A stretch of 64,000 nt of DNA from Oscillospiraceae bacterium (lineage in GTDB: Bacteria > Bacillota > Clostridia > Oscillospirales > Oscillospiraceae): NCBI GenBank assembly GCA_910575265.1, contig CAJTEA010000001.1:248001-312000 (forward strand), written 5' to 3'. Numbering within the stretch: position 1 is the first letter of the stretch; every line of letters starts with the position of its first letter. A program made the translations under genes and the position numbers. The notes beneath the pieces are model-generated. The model was given only the letters and a program-made list of their open reading frames with translations, was not told where the DNA came from and did not search any database. Positions 48,199 through 57,310 of the stretch are shown here, one piece after another.

Positions 48199-49499
48199 AC
48201 CTTTGGCAAGCCTTTAAAATGGCCTTTAAGTCCATCGCGATGAAGAAGACCCGGTCCTTCCTCACCATGCTGGGCATTATCATCGGCGTAGCCTCGGTGG
48301 TCATCATGGTGTCGGTGATGCAGGGGCAGGCCAAAAAGAGCATGGAATACTTTGAGAAGATGGGGGACAACAAGATCGAGGTCCAGGCCTACGCCTACTA
48401 CGACATGAACAATGAGACGGGCCAAAAGCTCTTCGACTACTGCCTGTCCCTCAGCGACCTGATTCTGGGCATCACCCCCAACGTGGAGATCAACGAAAAG
48501 GGCACCATCCAGTATGGCTCCAAGACCCTTCCGGTGAACGACTGGGACGCCATCTGGGCCAACGCCACCCCCACCGGCGGAGGCGGCATGATGATCTCCG
48601 GGGACCCCTATGAAACTATGCTCCGCTTTGTGCTGGGCTCCGAGAGCTACGGGGTGTGCAACAACTACACCCTGGCCGGGGGCCGGGAGTTCACCTACCT
48701 GGAGGTGGAGAAGACGATTCCGGTGTGCGTGCTGGGCTCTGGGGCCAAGGAGCAGTTGTTCGGCTTCACCGACCCGGTGAACGAGATCGTCACCATCAAC
48801 GGAGACCCTTTCCAGGTGGTGGGCTGGTTTGAATCCATGGATGTGGAGTATAACAAGTCGCTGGATAACATCATCGTCATCCCTTACACCTTCAACCGTT
48901 CCATGAATAAGAACAGTTCCATTCAGAGATATGTGATCAAGGCCAAGGACGCCCAGTCCACCATCGAGGCCAGCACCAAGCTGGAGGCCTTCCTGCTGGG
49001 TATGTTCCCCCTCAACGCCGACGGCTGGTGCGAAACGGGCAGCTTCAGAGTAGGCAGCGACAACAGCTACGCCGAAAATGCTGAGAAGCAAAATCTGATG
49101 CAGTCACTGGTCATGGGGGCCATCGCGGGCATCTCATTGCTGGTGGGCGGCATCGGCATTATGAACATTATGCTGGTCACCGTTACCGAGCGCACCCGGG
49201 AGATCGGCATCCGCAAGGCCATCGGCGCGGAGCGCTCCAGCATTATCACCCAGTTCCTTATTGAATCGGCGGTGATCTGCTCCCTGGGCGGGCTGCTGGG
49301 CATTGGCATCGGTTATGTGGGCACCATGATCGCCGGAAAACTGATGGCCGACGTTTTTGAGGGCATGATCCTCATGCCCGACCCCGCCATCGCCATCGGG
49401 GCCTTCCTGTTCTCGGTGGTGCTGGGCGTGATTTTCGGCATGTACCCCGCCATCAAGGCCTCCGGCCTCCAGCCGGTGGTGGCATTAAGAGCGGATTAA
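48195..49499 (+). CDS. MacB/FtsX-type ABC transporter permease
   Basis: 434 residues from the ATG at 48195, with AGGAGG 9 nt upstream. One N-terminal membrane helix (TMLGIIIGVASVVIMVSV), a large extracytoplasmic MacB-PCD-like domain (about 45-310) and three C-terminal helices with the FtsX pattern (GIGIMNIMLVTVTERTREIGIRKAIGAERSSII). Completes a tripartite-like complex with the two preceding genes. In Gram-positive bacteria such systems export peptides or toxins, or sense envelope stress. The substrate is not apparent. Confidence 0.93.
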   Translation: MNLWQAFKMAFKSIAMKKTRSFLTMLGIIIGVASVVIMVSVMQGQAKKSMEYFEKMGDNKIEVQAYAYYDMNNETGQKLFDYCLSLSDLILGITPNVEINEKGTIQYGSKTLPVNDWDAIWANATPTGGGGMMISGDPYETMLRFVLGSESYGVCNNYTLAGGREFTYLEVEKTIPVCVLGSGAKEQLFGFTDPVNEIVTINGDPFQVVGWFESMDVEYNKSLDNIIVIPYTFNRSMNKNSSIQRYVIKAKDAQSTIEASTKLEAFLLGMFPLNADGWCETGSFRVGSDNSYAENAEKQNLMQSLVMGAIAGISLLVGGIGIMNIMLVTVTERTREIGIRKAIGAERSSIITQFLIESAVICSLGGLLGIGIGYVGTMIAGKLMADVFEGMILMPDPAIAIGAFLFSVVLGVIFGMYPAIKASGLQPVVALRAD

Positions 49500-49515
49500 A
49501 AGGAGAGTGAACGAA

Positions 49516-51858
49516 ATGAGAGCATTCAAAAGGCTGACCGCCGCCCTTCTCACCGCGGCGCTGACTCTGTCGCTGGTTGTCCTGCCCGCCGGCGCGGCTG
49601 GGTCCTTCAGCGATGTGACCGACCAGACCACCGCGGTCAACGCCGACATTCTGCGGCTGATGGGGGTGGTGAGCGGCACCGGAGGCAACCTGTTCAACCC
49701 CGCCGGCACCCTGACCCGGGCGCAGTTCGCCACCATGGTGGTCAACTTCCTCCAGCGGCGGGATGAGATTCCCCGGTACGCCACCCGGACCATCTTTTCC
49801 GATGTAAAAAGCAGCCACTGGGCCCGCGGCTATGTGAACCTGGCGGCTTCCATCATGATTTCCGACGGCGCGGGGGAAAACGCCCGGCAGATTCCTCTCA
49901 TCTCCGGCGTGGGAGACGGTCGCTTTCTGCCTGACGCGGAGATCACCATGGCGGAGGCCACCACCATTCTCCTCCGGGCTCTGGGCTACACCGGGGACCA
50001 GGCGGGAGCGGTATGGCCCCAGGGCTATATGGACCTGGCCAGCTCCATCGGTCTGAGCGCCGGCGTCGCGGTCGGGGCCTATACCAACATCAACCGGGCC
50101 CAGGCCGCCCAGCTCTTTGTCAACACCCTGAAGTGCAAGAACGCCGAGGGCGAGGTGTACTATGAGACCCTGGGCGAGGTCACCGGCGGAACCATCGTCC
50201 TGGCCGTGGGCGTGGCCACCGACGACGGAAAGTCCACCGGGGCCATCCGCACCACCAACAACGAGGCCTCCGAGGCCTACCTCCCCGCCCACGGGGAGGG
50301 CAGTCCCACCTCCCTCCAGGGCAAGCGGGGTTACCTTGTGCTCAATGACAAGGAGGAGATTGTCACCTTTGTCCCGGACGACAGTGTGGCTACCACGATT
50401 ACCATCAGCGAGGCCCAGGCCGGCTATATCAAGAGCGGAAGCCAGCAGTATACCGTCTCCAGCAATACCAAGGTGTACGCCTCCGGCTCGATGGAGGGCA
50501 AGGATTACCTCAGTGTGATTACCGGGGACAAATCCGTTCTGGCCTCGGGCACTCAGATTACCATGTATTCAGAAAAGGGCAAAATCGTTGCCATCTATTC
50601 CACCGGCGGGGCCACCACCGCGCCCGATGCCGAGGCTGTGGTCGTGCTGAGCAATGTGTCCAACGCCAGCTTCTACCATCTCACCGGCGGCGGGAGCAAC
50701 TTTAACATTATCAAGGACCGCCAAAGCATCTCCATGTCCCAGATCAAGCCCTACGACGTGGTGACCTACGACCAGGTAAACAATACCCTGGTGGTGTCCG
50801 GTCTGCGTCTCACCGCGATCTATGCCCCCGAGCCCTCCGCCAAGACGCCCACCAAGGTGAGCGCGGGTGGCCAGGAGCTCCCCGTGCTGGAGAGCGCCTG
50901 GGATACCATCGGCGATATAAAGTCCGGAGACAATGTGGCGCTCCTTCTCACGGCTGACGGCAAGGTGGCCGGTATCCTGCCAGCCAGCTCCCAGCTGCGC
51001 TCCACCGCCATCGGTACCCGGAACGGCGATTCCGTTTCAGTATTTCTCCCCAATGGCGGCGCCCTGGAGTTGTCCGGCAAGGTGTCCGGCAGCGCGCCGG
51101 ACGGACAGCCTGTGATTGTCTCCGCGGTCAAGAACGGCCTGAGCGTCAGCCGTCTGCCTGAGCTCCGGGCCCCCGGCGAGTTCAACCTAACCAGGATGAA
51201 GCTGGGCGATTATACCGTTTCCAACAGCGTGCGCATTTATGAGCAGGTAAGCACCGGCGTGACAACATCCATCAGCCGGAGCGACCTGACCATGGAGTCC
51301 ATTCCCACCAGCAAGATCGCCACCTATCACCTGAACAGCTCCAACATCGTGGACTACATTGTGCTCAGCGATGTTACCGGCGATGCCTATATCTACGGCA
51401 TGATGGTGGGCGGCTATGAGACGGACCCGAATGACGCGGAGAAGGATCGGTATGTCTGGCATCTGCGCAATGGAAGCATAAGGGACAAGAAATTCAGCAA
51501 CACAGTCAGCTACAACGGAAGGAGCGGCGACATGGTAGCTGTGGTTCTGGGTTCCAACCGGGTTAGTGAGCCTACCATCCGCAGCGTGTCCAAGCTTCTG
51601 GAGCTGCCCAATGTGAAGAAAGAGGACTTCTTTGAAAGCGGCGGTGTGTCCTATGTGAACTACAGAGGACAGACCTACCGGATTTCCAACGATGTGGAGT
51701 GCTACTACAACCGCTCCGGCAACTCGATTTCCCAGGAAAACTGGCTCACCGGCGGCGACGGCGCTTCCCGCCTGAAGGCGATCAAGGATTACTCCGATAC
51801 CTTTACCATCTATGTGGACAGCGTAGGCAATCAGGTGAGAATTATCAAGGCAAATTAA
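49516..51858 (+). CDS. SLH-domain surface protein, last gene of the efflux operon
   Basis: 780 residues from the ATG at 49516, 16 nt after the permease stop, with GGAGAG upstream. A signal peptide (about 1-28) is followed by three SLH repeats (about 30-210): FSDVTDQTTAVNADILRLMG with FNPAGTLTRAQFATMVV, FSDVKSSHWARGYVNLAASI with ITMAEATTILLRALGY, and YMDLASSIGLSAG with INRAQAAQLFVNTL. The remaining 570 residues are beta-rich, without a known enzymatic motif, and include Tyr-rich segments such as SGGVSYVNYRGQTYRISN. No promoter is seen in the 16-nt gap, so it is expressed with the transporter. Confidence 0.9.
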   Translation: MRAFKRLTAALLTAALTLSLVVLPAGAAGSFSDVTDQTTAVNADILRLMGVVSGTGGNLFNPAGTLTRAQFATMVVNFLQRRDEIPRYATRTIFSDVKSSHWARGYVNLAASIMISDGAGENARQIPLISGVGDGRFLPDAEITMAEATTILLRALGYTGDQAGAVWPQGYMDLASSIGLSAGVAVGAYTNINRAQAAQLFVNTLKCKNAEGEVYYETLGEVTGGTIVLAVGVATDDGKSTGAIRTTNNEASEAYLPAHGEGSPTSLQGKRGYLVLNDKEEIVTFVPDDSVATTITISEAQAGYIKSGSQQYTVSSNTKVYASGSMEGKDYLSVITGDKSVLASGTQITMYSEKGKIVAIYSTGGATTAPDAEAVVVLSNVSNASFYHLTGGGSNFNIIKDRQSISMSQIKPYDVVTYDQVNNTLVVSGLRLTAIYAPEPSAKTPTKVSAGGQELPVLESAWDTIGDIKSGDNVALLLTADGKVAGILPASSQLRSTAIGTRNGDSVSVFLPNGGALELSGKVSGSAPDGQPVIVSAVKNGLSVSRLPELRAPGEFNLTRMKLGDYTVSNSVRIYEQVSTGVTTSISRSDLTMESIPTSKIATYHLNSSNIVDYIVLSDVTGDAYIYGMMVGGYETDPNDAEKDRYVWHLRNGSIRDKKFSNTVSYNGRSGDMVAVVLGSNRVSEPTIRSVSKLLELPNVKKEDFFESGGVSYVNYRGQTYRISNDVECYYNRSGNSISQENWLTGGDGASRLKAIKDYSDTFTIYVDSVGNQVRIIKAN

Positions 51859-51864
51859 CAGCGA

Positions 51865-51903
51865 GACCCCCCGGCTCAAATAAGCCGGGGGGTCAGTTGT
51901 GTT
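51865..51903. terminator. bidirectional terminator at the end of the efflux operon
   Basis: GACCCCCCGGCT (51865-51876) pairs perfectly with 51883-51894 (12 bp, 6-nt loop), followed by AGTTGTGTT. Confidence 0.82.
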
Positions 51904-52498
51904 ACAGGTAAAACCGCCAGGGAAAGTGGACTGCCTCCTCCGCGTAGTCGATGCCGACGCGTTCGCTGATGTGGATAGCCGACGGAGCCGGGGGCGTTCC
52001 CTGGCAGACGTACAGCCCGCCCGCCGGGTCGGTGAGGTCAAGTCCGTTTTGTGCCCGAGTGAGGGCCAGTCCTTCGCACAGCTTGCCAGGGCCATTGAGG
52101 AAGTTTTTTCGCTGATAGGAGGTCATGGCTTCCATCTTGCGCCCGAAGCGGTTTTCTGCTATAATATCCCCGTTTGTGACAGGGACAGCCCCCCGGATCA
52201 GAACCGCGGCGGGCTCACCCTCCTCCTCGGTGACAAAGTTGAGGCAGTGGTACATGCCGTAGATCAGGTAGATGTAAGCTGTTCCCGGCGGGGCGAACAG
52301 GGTCTCCGTCCGGGCGGTGCGCCGGTAGTTGTAGGCATGGCAGGCCTTGTCGACGCGGCCGATGTAGGCCTCTGTCTCGGTGATCCGACAGCGCGTCTCC
52401 GTTCCATCCTCCAGCGCCCGGACAAGCTCCCGGCCCAGCAGGTCCCGGGCCACAGCCAGGGTGTCCCGGTTGTAGAAGTCTTTTGTGAGAATCTCCAT
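51902..52498 (-). CDS. DNA-3-methyladenine glycosylase (AAG/MPG type)
   Basis: 198 residues, full length for the bacterial AAG family. Visible are ARDLLGRELVR, the catalytic Glu in ITETEAYIGRVDKACHAYN, the intercalating Tyr region YIYLIYGMYHCLNFVT and NGPGKLCEGLALT. It removes alkylated purines from DNA, starting base excision repair. Single gene, with a promoter in the short gap shared with the divergent transporter gene. Confidence 0.94.
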   Translation of the reverse strand: MEILTKDFYNRDTLAVARDLLGRELVRALEDGTETRCRITETEAYIGRVDKACHAYNYRRTARTETLFAPPGTAYIYLIYGMYHCLNFVTEEEGEPAAVLIRGAVPVTNGDIIAENRFGRKMEAMTSYQRKNFLNGPGKLCEGLALTRAQNGLDLTDPAGGLYVCQGTPPAPSAIHISERVGIDYAEEAVHFPWRFYL

Positions 52499-52518
52499 TC
52501 CGCCGCCTCCTTTCGCCC

Positions 52519-52548
52519 ATCATACCACACCCCAAGTCTATTTTGCAA
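52519..52548 (-). promoter_or_regulatory. promoter of the 3-methyladenine glycosylase gene
   Basis: Minus strand: TTGCAA (52548-52543), 18 nt, TATGAT (52524-52519). Confidence 0.6.
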
Positions 52549-52564
52549 TCTGGAGTTGATACCC

Positions 52565-53449
52565 ATGTCCCCCAAAACCATGCGTGTTCTCGCCAAGCCC
52601 ATGCTCTTTGCCGCCGCCCTGATCTGGGGCACCTCCTTCTTCATTATGAAAAACGCCCTGGACGTGATGCCGGTGTTCTTTCTGCTGGCCGTCCGATTCA
52701 CCGCCGGGGCGGTGCTGCTGTCTCTGATCGCCTGGAAAAAATGGAGGGAGTTTACCCCCGACTACCTGTGGCGGGGAGCGTTGATCGGCGGGTTTCTGTT
52801 CCTGGCCTACTCGGTGCAGACCTTCGGGCTGGCCCTCACCACTCCCTCCAAAAACGCCTTCCTTACGGCGGTGTACTGCGTGCTGGTCCCCTTCCTCACC
52901 TGGGCGGTAGTCAAAGCCCGGCCCGACCGGTACAACATCGCCGCCGCCCTGCTGTGTGTGACCGGGGTGGGGTTGGTTTCCCTCACCGAGGACCTGACCG
53001 TCAACGCCGGGGACCTGCTCACGCTGCTGTGCGCCGTGTTCTACGCCAGCCACATCGTGGCGGTGGCCAAGGTATCCCCCGGGAAGGACATCACCCTGCT
53101 CACCGTGTTTCAGTTCGCCTTCGCCGCCCTGTACGCCTGGATCTGCGGAGCGTTGACCGAGACTTTCCCCGCCGCCGCCCTCACTGACCCTGCGGTCCTG
53201 CTGCCCATGGCCTACCTGTGTGTGATGGCCACCACTGTGGCCCTGCTGTTCCAGAACGTGGGCCAGGTCTGGTCCGACCCCGCTTCCGCGTCGGTCATCC
53301 TCTCTTTGGAGTCGGTGTTCGGCGTGGCATCCTCTGTGGTGTTCTATGGCGACCCGGTCACGCTCCGTCTGCTGGCCGGCTTTGTCCTCATTTTTGTGGC
53401 AGTGGTCTGCTCAGAGACAAAGTTTTCCTTCCTCCATCGGAAGTCTTGA
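52565..53449 (+). CDS. EamA/DMT family transporter
   Basis: 294 residues from the ATG at 52565 (GGAG about 10 nt upstream). Ten predicted membrane helices arranged as two EamA repeats; the first begins FAAALIWGTSFFIMKNAL and the second near LLTLLCAVFYASHIVAVAK. The RFTAGAVLL and PSKNAFLTAVYCVLVPFL motifs are typical of this branch of drug/metabolite transporters. Exporter of amino acids or metabolites is the usual role; no neighbour helps to narrow it. Confidence 0.9.
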   Translation: MSPKTMRVLAKPMLFAAALIWGTSFFIMKNALDVMPVFFLLAVRFTAGAVLLSLIAWKKWREFTPDYLWRGALIGGFLFLAYSVQTFGLALTTPSKNAFLTAVYCVLVPFLTWAVVKARPDRYNIAAALLCVTGVGLVSLTEDLTVNAGDLLTLLCAVFYASHIVAVAKVSPGKDITLLTVFQFAFAALYAWICGALTETFPAAALTDPAVLLPMAYLCVMATTVALLFQNVGQVWSDPASASVILSLESVFGVASSVVFYGDPVTLRLLAGFVLIFVAVVCSETKFSFLHRKS

Positions 53450-53459
53450 CGGAAGTCCG

Positions 53460-53492
53460 GCCCCGCCCAATGGCGGGGCTATTTTTATTTTT
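53460..53492 (+). terminator. terminator of the DMT transporter gene
   Basis: CCCCGCC (53461-53467) pairs with GGCGGGG (53472-53478), then ATTTTTATTTTT. The T-rich tail is itself the left arm of an 11-bp AT inverted repeat (TTTTTATTTTT 53482-53492, AAAAATAAAAA 53496-53506). Confidence 0.85.
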
Positions 53493-53512
53493 ATGAAAAA
53501 TAAAAATAAAGC

Positions 53513-53541
53513 TTGACTTTAATAAAATTAAAGCATATAAT
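53513..53541 (+). promoter_or_regulatory. promoter of the DUF2089 operon with an internal inverted repeat
   Basis: TTGACT (53513-53518), 17 nt, TATAAT (53536-53541). The spacer contains CTTTAAT-AAA-ATTAAAG (53517-53533), placed so that a bound dimer would block the promoter. Confidence 0.75.
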
Positions 53542-53566
53542 AGGAGCATAGAAAGGAGGACCGCCC

Positions 53567-53875
53567 ATGGCATTGGAATTGCTGCCCGAATGGATGGCCG
53601 GGCTGGAGGAGGAGGACGTGGCCTTCATCAAGAAGTTTATCCTGGCGTCAGGGTCGCTGAAGGAAGTGGCGGGGCAGTACGGCGTGACCTACCCCACGGT
53701 GCGCCTGCGGCTGGACCGGCTGATCCAGAAGATCAAGCTGGTGGAGGACACCGCCGCCGACCCCTACATCGCCACCATCAAGCGGCTTGCGATGAACGAG
53801 AAGCTGGACCTGGACACCGCCAAGGTCCTGATCGCGGAGTACAAAAAGACACGAACTGTAAAGGAGGAATTATAA
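53567..53875 (+). CDS. DUF2089-type HTH protein
   Basis: 102 residues with AAAGGAGG before the ATG. The central part is a sigma-70 region-4-like helix-turn-helix (EDVAFIKKFILASGSLKEVAGQYGVTYPTVRLRLDRLI), which is the DUF2089 pattern; the N-terminal zinc ribbon found in longer members is absent. It is probably a small DNA-binding regulator of the membrane protein encoded next, with which it overlaps by one base (TAATG), and of its own promoter. Confidence 0.85.
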   Translation: MALELLPEWMAGLEEEDVAFIKKFILASGSLKEVAGQYGVTYPTVRLRLDRLIQKIKLVEDTAADPYIATIKRLAMNEKLDLDTAKVLIAEYKKTRTVKEEL

Positions 53876-54300
53876 TGGCTGGTACCGGTTTGTTTATTGG
53901 TATATTTGGATTGGTATTCTATCTGTTCATTTTGCTTCTGCCCATCGCCCTGCTGGTGGCGCTTCAGGTGTGGATGTGCAAAAAGGGTAAATGGCTGGGG
54001 TTGGTTCTGCCGGGGATTTCGCTGGTGTTGTCCTTGATTCTGGTGTCCAGCATGGCGGCCTTCACAACGGTTGGCGGAGGGAGTATGCGGGTCGCAGACG
54101 AGAATGGACAGGTGGTTCAAATAGAACCGGAGGTAATTGGGGAGCCCCAGCCCGTCCCGGGAGCGATGCGCAATGCGGTCCTGGTGTTTCTGGTGACCAA
54201 CATCCCCACGGTGGTCTTTGGCGGTATCTGGCTGCATTACAAGGGCCGCCGGGATACCTATGAGGATTTGAAACGAATGCGGACTGAAGATTTGGAATAA
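53875..54300 (+). CDS. small membrane protein coupled to the DUF2089 regulator
   Basis: 141 residues from the ATG at 53875, with AAAGGAGG 7 nt upstream. Two adjacent helices at the N-terminus (about 5-30 and 38-62) and one near 98-117 (AVLVFLVTNIPTVVFGGIWLHY), with a short extracytoplasmic loop rich in Gly, Glu and Pro between. Such pairs of DUF2089 or PadR-like regulator and membrane protein are common, often linked to envelope stress. No specific function is recognised. Confidence 0.82.
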   Translation: MAGTGLFIGIFGLVFYLFILLLPIALLVALQVWMCKKGKWLGLVLPGISLVLSLILVSSMAAFTTVGGGSMRVADENGQVVQIEPEVIGEPQPVPGAMRNAVLVFLVTNIPTVVFGGIWLHYKGRRDTYEDLKRMRTEDLE

Positions 54301-54304
54301 AAAT

Positions 54305-54338
54305 CTGCCGCCCCACAATCGGGGCGGCAGGTTTTTTT
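54305..54338. terminator. bidirectional terminator
   Basis: CTGCCGCCCC (54305-54314) pairs with GGGGCGGCAG (54321-54330), followed by G and seven T; it lies between the convergent DUF2089 operon and the glycosidase/SLH gene. Confidence 0.9.
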
Positions 54339-57165
54339 ATCGGTCCAAGGTAAAATACTGCTCGGTGACGTAACCAATCGCGGCCTGACCCTCCACATTG
54401 CGGAAGAGGATCTGATACCAGCCGTCCTGATAGTTCAGAACCACCGCCTGGGCGCCGTCGCGCAGGCCGCCGATGGCGGCATAGGTGGTACCGGGGCCGG
54501 AGCGGACGTTTAGGCCGTTGTCCGCGCCGGTAACGGTTCCCGCGTGCTGGGCCTGCTGGCAGACCACGGCGCAGCTGACGGTCTGGCCGTTCCAGCTGGC
54601 GGTGACAGTGACCGTTTTATTCCCCGCGCCTGGGTGCAGGTTGGTGACCATGCCGCCGGAGGAGACGACCGCGGCGGCGGGGTCGCTGCTGGTCCAGGTG
54701 ATGTTGGCCCCGGTCACAGCGGGGAGGATGATGGCGTTCAGCGTAACACTGCCGCCGGAGGCCAGGGTAACCTGGCTTTGATCCAGGGCCAGAAGGTAAT
54801 CCCCGGGCAGGGTGGGCTGATTGTCCTCCGGCTGACTGGGAGTCGTGGGGTCGGTGTTGACGGGGGTGTGCTCCAGCACCCGGTAGAGCAGCGAGGCCAT
54901 CTGGGCCCGGGTCAGGGTGCCCTTGGGATCCAGCCTGCCGTCGCTGCCGGAGGCCAGTCCCTGCGCCACCAGAGTGGCGGAGGCGGTTTTGGCGAAGTCA
55001 GAGATGCTGGCCTTGTCGTTAAACTGGTCCAGCACGGTCAGAGTGCCGTCCGGGACCGATTTGCCCGCGATGGGCAGGAAGCGGTAGAGCAGAGAGAAGG
55101 CCTGCTCCCGGGTGATGGAGTCCCGGGGGGCGAATTTGTTGTCACCCACCCCGGAGGCCAGGCCGCTCTGCTGGCCCCAGGCCAGGGCGGTGGCGAAGTG
55201 GTCGGTGGAGGCCACATCGCTGAAGGTGCAGGAGCCGTTCACAGCGGGCTTGCCCATGGCGTTGTACAGCATGAGGATAAAGTCGCCCCGGGTGATGGAG
55301 TAATCCCGGCCGAACTCCGTGGAGCTGATGCCGCTGCAAATGCCTTTGCTGTAGCAGTATTCCACCGCGTCATAGGCCCAGTGGTCAGAAGTGACATCGT
55401 TGTGGGTGTAGGCGGAGCTCACCGTGACGGTCTGGGTCAGCCCGCCGGCGGAAAAGGTGAGGGTACCGCCGGAGCCCAGATTCTGGGCGGCGGTGAACAG
55501 GCCGTTTTTGTCCACTGTGCCCACGTTCCCCTGGACGCTGACCGCTGTATTGCTGAAATCAAAGGTTGCGTTCCGGCCCCAGTATGTGCCCGACACGGTG
55601 AGCTGAACCTGCTCGCCCGGCTTCACCTGGAGGGAGGACAGGGCGGAGGTGCTGCCGGACCGGGACACCCTGAAGCTGCTCAAAGCGTTGACCACATGGA
55701 TCTGAGCGGCGCCCTCCAGTCCGTCGCCGGAGAGAACGCGGATGGTGTCGGTGCCCGGCGTCCAGCCGGCGGTGTAGGTGCTGCCGGAGATGGTCCCCAG
55801 GCCGGACAGGGAGGAGTAAGTCAGCGCCTGGGGGGTGTAGGAGACCGGGTTAAGTACCTCATCGGTGACTGAGACCCCAGGCAGGGGGAGGCTGGAGCCG
55901 GTCAGCACCACCTGTCCGGTCTGGTTGGGGGCCAGCTTCCGGGGCGAGCCGCTGCCCTGGCCGGTGACCAGCAGCAGATAGGTGGCGCAGGCCCGAAGGC
56001 TGCCCCCGGAGGGCTTGTTCCGGACCGCGGGGCCGTTTTGCCCCGGAATCCACAGGGAGAAGGAGGTGGAGCCGCCGCCGTCCAGGTTGACCGCGGTGAC
56101 GCAGCCCTGGCGGAGCAGCTCATCGGCCAGATTCACCTGGGACAGGCCGATGGAGTAGCCCGACTGCCGGCCGTCCACAGCGTAGAGGACCACGGTGCCG
56201 TCGGCCTTGAGGCCCATGGCGGTGCGGGGCTGGCGTCCGTCCTTGGCGTAGACCCAGCTGGAGCTGTCGGTGACCGCGCCGTCCCGGATCATGATGTCCC
56301 CCACGCCGCCGGCCCACTGGGCGGCGGAGATGGTGGGGTAGTCGCAGGAGGTGGTCAGGGTGACCAGGTCGCCCACCTGAAAGGCCATGTAGGCGTCGCT
56401 GCGCCCCGCTCCCTCCGCGGCGGTGAGAATGTACTCATCCGGGCCAATCACAAGGGACTCGTTCGACATCGTCAGCTCGGTTACCTCCAGGGTAAGGGCC
56501 GAGTTGACGGTAAGGTCGGGCGCCCGGCCGGTCACGGGGTCAGGGACAGCCTTCATTCGCACATACCAGCCGCTCCCGGGGCTGTGGGTGGAGATGGTGG
56601 AGAAGTCCCCGTTGAGAAGGTAGACTCCGCCTGAATCGACGCGGGCCTTATTGAAGTGGTTGGGGACCACCGTGATGTTGGAGGCGCGGTCATACAGGGA
56701 GAGGGATACGGTGGGGCGGTCCACAATGACCACCCGGCCGTCCACAATGGCCATGGCGTTCTCGTTGGTGTTGCTGGACTTGTACACCCCGTCCTCAATG
56801 ACGATGCCCAGGGGCACGCCGTTGGACATGACAAAGAAGTCGGTATTGATAGCGCCCACCACATGGTAACCGGCGGCCTGGGCGTTGGATACCGCTCGGT
56901 TGATGGTAACGCCGGTGTAGATGGTCTCCGAGCCCTGACGAAGGATGGGCCAGGCCTCGCTGTCCGGGGACAGCTCCAGAGCGAAGCTCTCCACCCGGCT
57001 GCCACTGTTGACGGTGACGGTGTTGCGGTAGGTCAGGCCGTCCACGATCTCGGAGGAGGTCTGAAGCTTGCGCTCGCCCGCGTCGGCGTAAATGACGGGC
57101 ATAGCAAGCAGAAGGGCAAGAAGGAACGCCGCCGCCCGGCGGGGAAAGGTCGTCTTATGTCTCAT
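54337..57165 (-). CDS. phosphodiester glycosidase with SLH, Ig-like and SH3 domains
   Basis: 942 residues. After a signal peptide (about 1-29) comes a NAGPA-type phosphodiester glycosidase domain (about 95-400): VVGAINTDFFVMSNGVPLGIVI, GRQPRTAMGLKADGTVVLYAVDG and the signature AVNLDGGGSTSFSLW. An Ig-like linker follows, then three SLH repeats (about 595-775: WAYDAVEYCYSKGICSG, ATALAWGQQSGLASGV, DFAKTASATLVAQGLASG with their TRGDF, TREQAF and TRAQMA motifs), a Big_2 domain and a C-terminal SH3 domain (NGLNVRSGPGTTYAAIGG). NAGPA-like enzymes remove N-acetylglucosamine from phosphodiesters; here the target may be a wall glycopolymer. Divergent from the wall polysaccharide operon. Confidence 0.92.
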   Translation of the reverse strand: MRHKTTFPRRAAAFLLALLLAMPVIYADAGERKLQTSSEIVDGLTYRNTVTVNSGSRVESFALELSPDSEAWPILRQGSETIYTGVTINRAVSNAQAAGYHVVGAINTDFFVMSNGVPLGIVIEDGVYKSSNTNENAMAIVDGRVVIVDRPTVSLSLYDRASNITVVPNHFNKARVDSGGVYLLNGDFSTISTHSPGSGWYVRMKAVPDPVTGRAPDLTVNSALTLEVTELTMSNESLVIGPDEYILTAAEGAGRSDAYMAFQVGDLVTLTTSCDYPTISAAQWAGGVGDIMIRDGAVTDSSSWVYAKDGRQPRTAMGLKADGTVVLYAVDGRQSGYSIGLSQVNLADELLRQGCVTAVNLDGGGSTSFSLWIPGQNGPAVRNKPSGGSLRACATYLLLVTGQGSGSPRKLAPNQTGQVVLTGSSLPLPGVSVTDEVLNPVSYTPQALTYSSLSGLGTISGSTYTAGWTPGTDTIRVLSGDGLEGAAQIHVVNALSSFRVSRSGSTSALSSLQVKPGEQVQLTVSGTYWGRNATFDFSNTAVSVQGNVGTVDKNGLFTAAQNLGSGGTLTFSAGGLTQTVTVSSAYTHNDVTSDHWAYDAVEYCYSKGICSGISSTEFGRDYSITRGDFILMLYNAMGKPAVNGSCTFSDVASTDHFATALAWGQQSGLASGVGDNKFAPRDSITREQAFSLLYRFLPIAGKSVPDGTLTVLDQFNDKASISDFAKTASATLVAQGLASGSDGRLDPKGTLTRAQMASLLYRVLEHTPVNTDPTTPSQPEDNQPTLPGDYLLALDQSQVTLASGGSVTLNAIILPAVTGANITWTSSDPAAAVVSSGGMVTNLHPGAGNKTVTVTASWNGQTVSCAVVCQQAQHAGTVTGADNGLNVRSGPGTTYAAIGGLRDGAQAVVLNYQDGWYQILFRNVEGQAAIGYVTEQYFTLDR

Positions 57166-57210
57166 GGGAAATGCTCCTTTGTTTGTTGTGGTTCAACGTA
57201 TACATGTCCC

Positions 57211-57239
57211 ATTATAGCAGAGAGGGAGAAAGGTTTCAA
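57211..57239 (-). promoter_or_regulatory. promoter of the glycosidase/SLH gene
   Basis: Minus strand: TTGAAA (57239-57234), 17 nt, TATAAT (57216-57211). Confidence 0.8.
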
Positions 57240-57310
57240 TGAAAAAAAGACAGCGGACCGCCCCCCGAATGCCCCTTGCGCGTGTTTACAAAACATTAAG
57301 GAATGAATGG

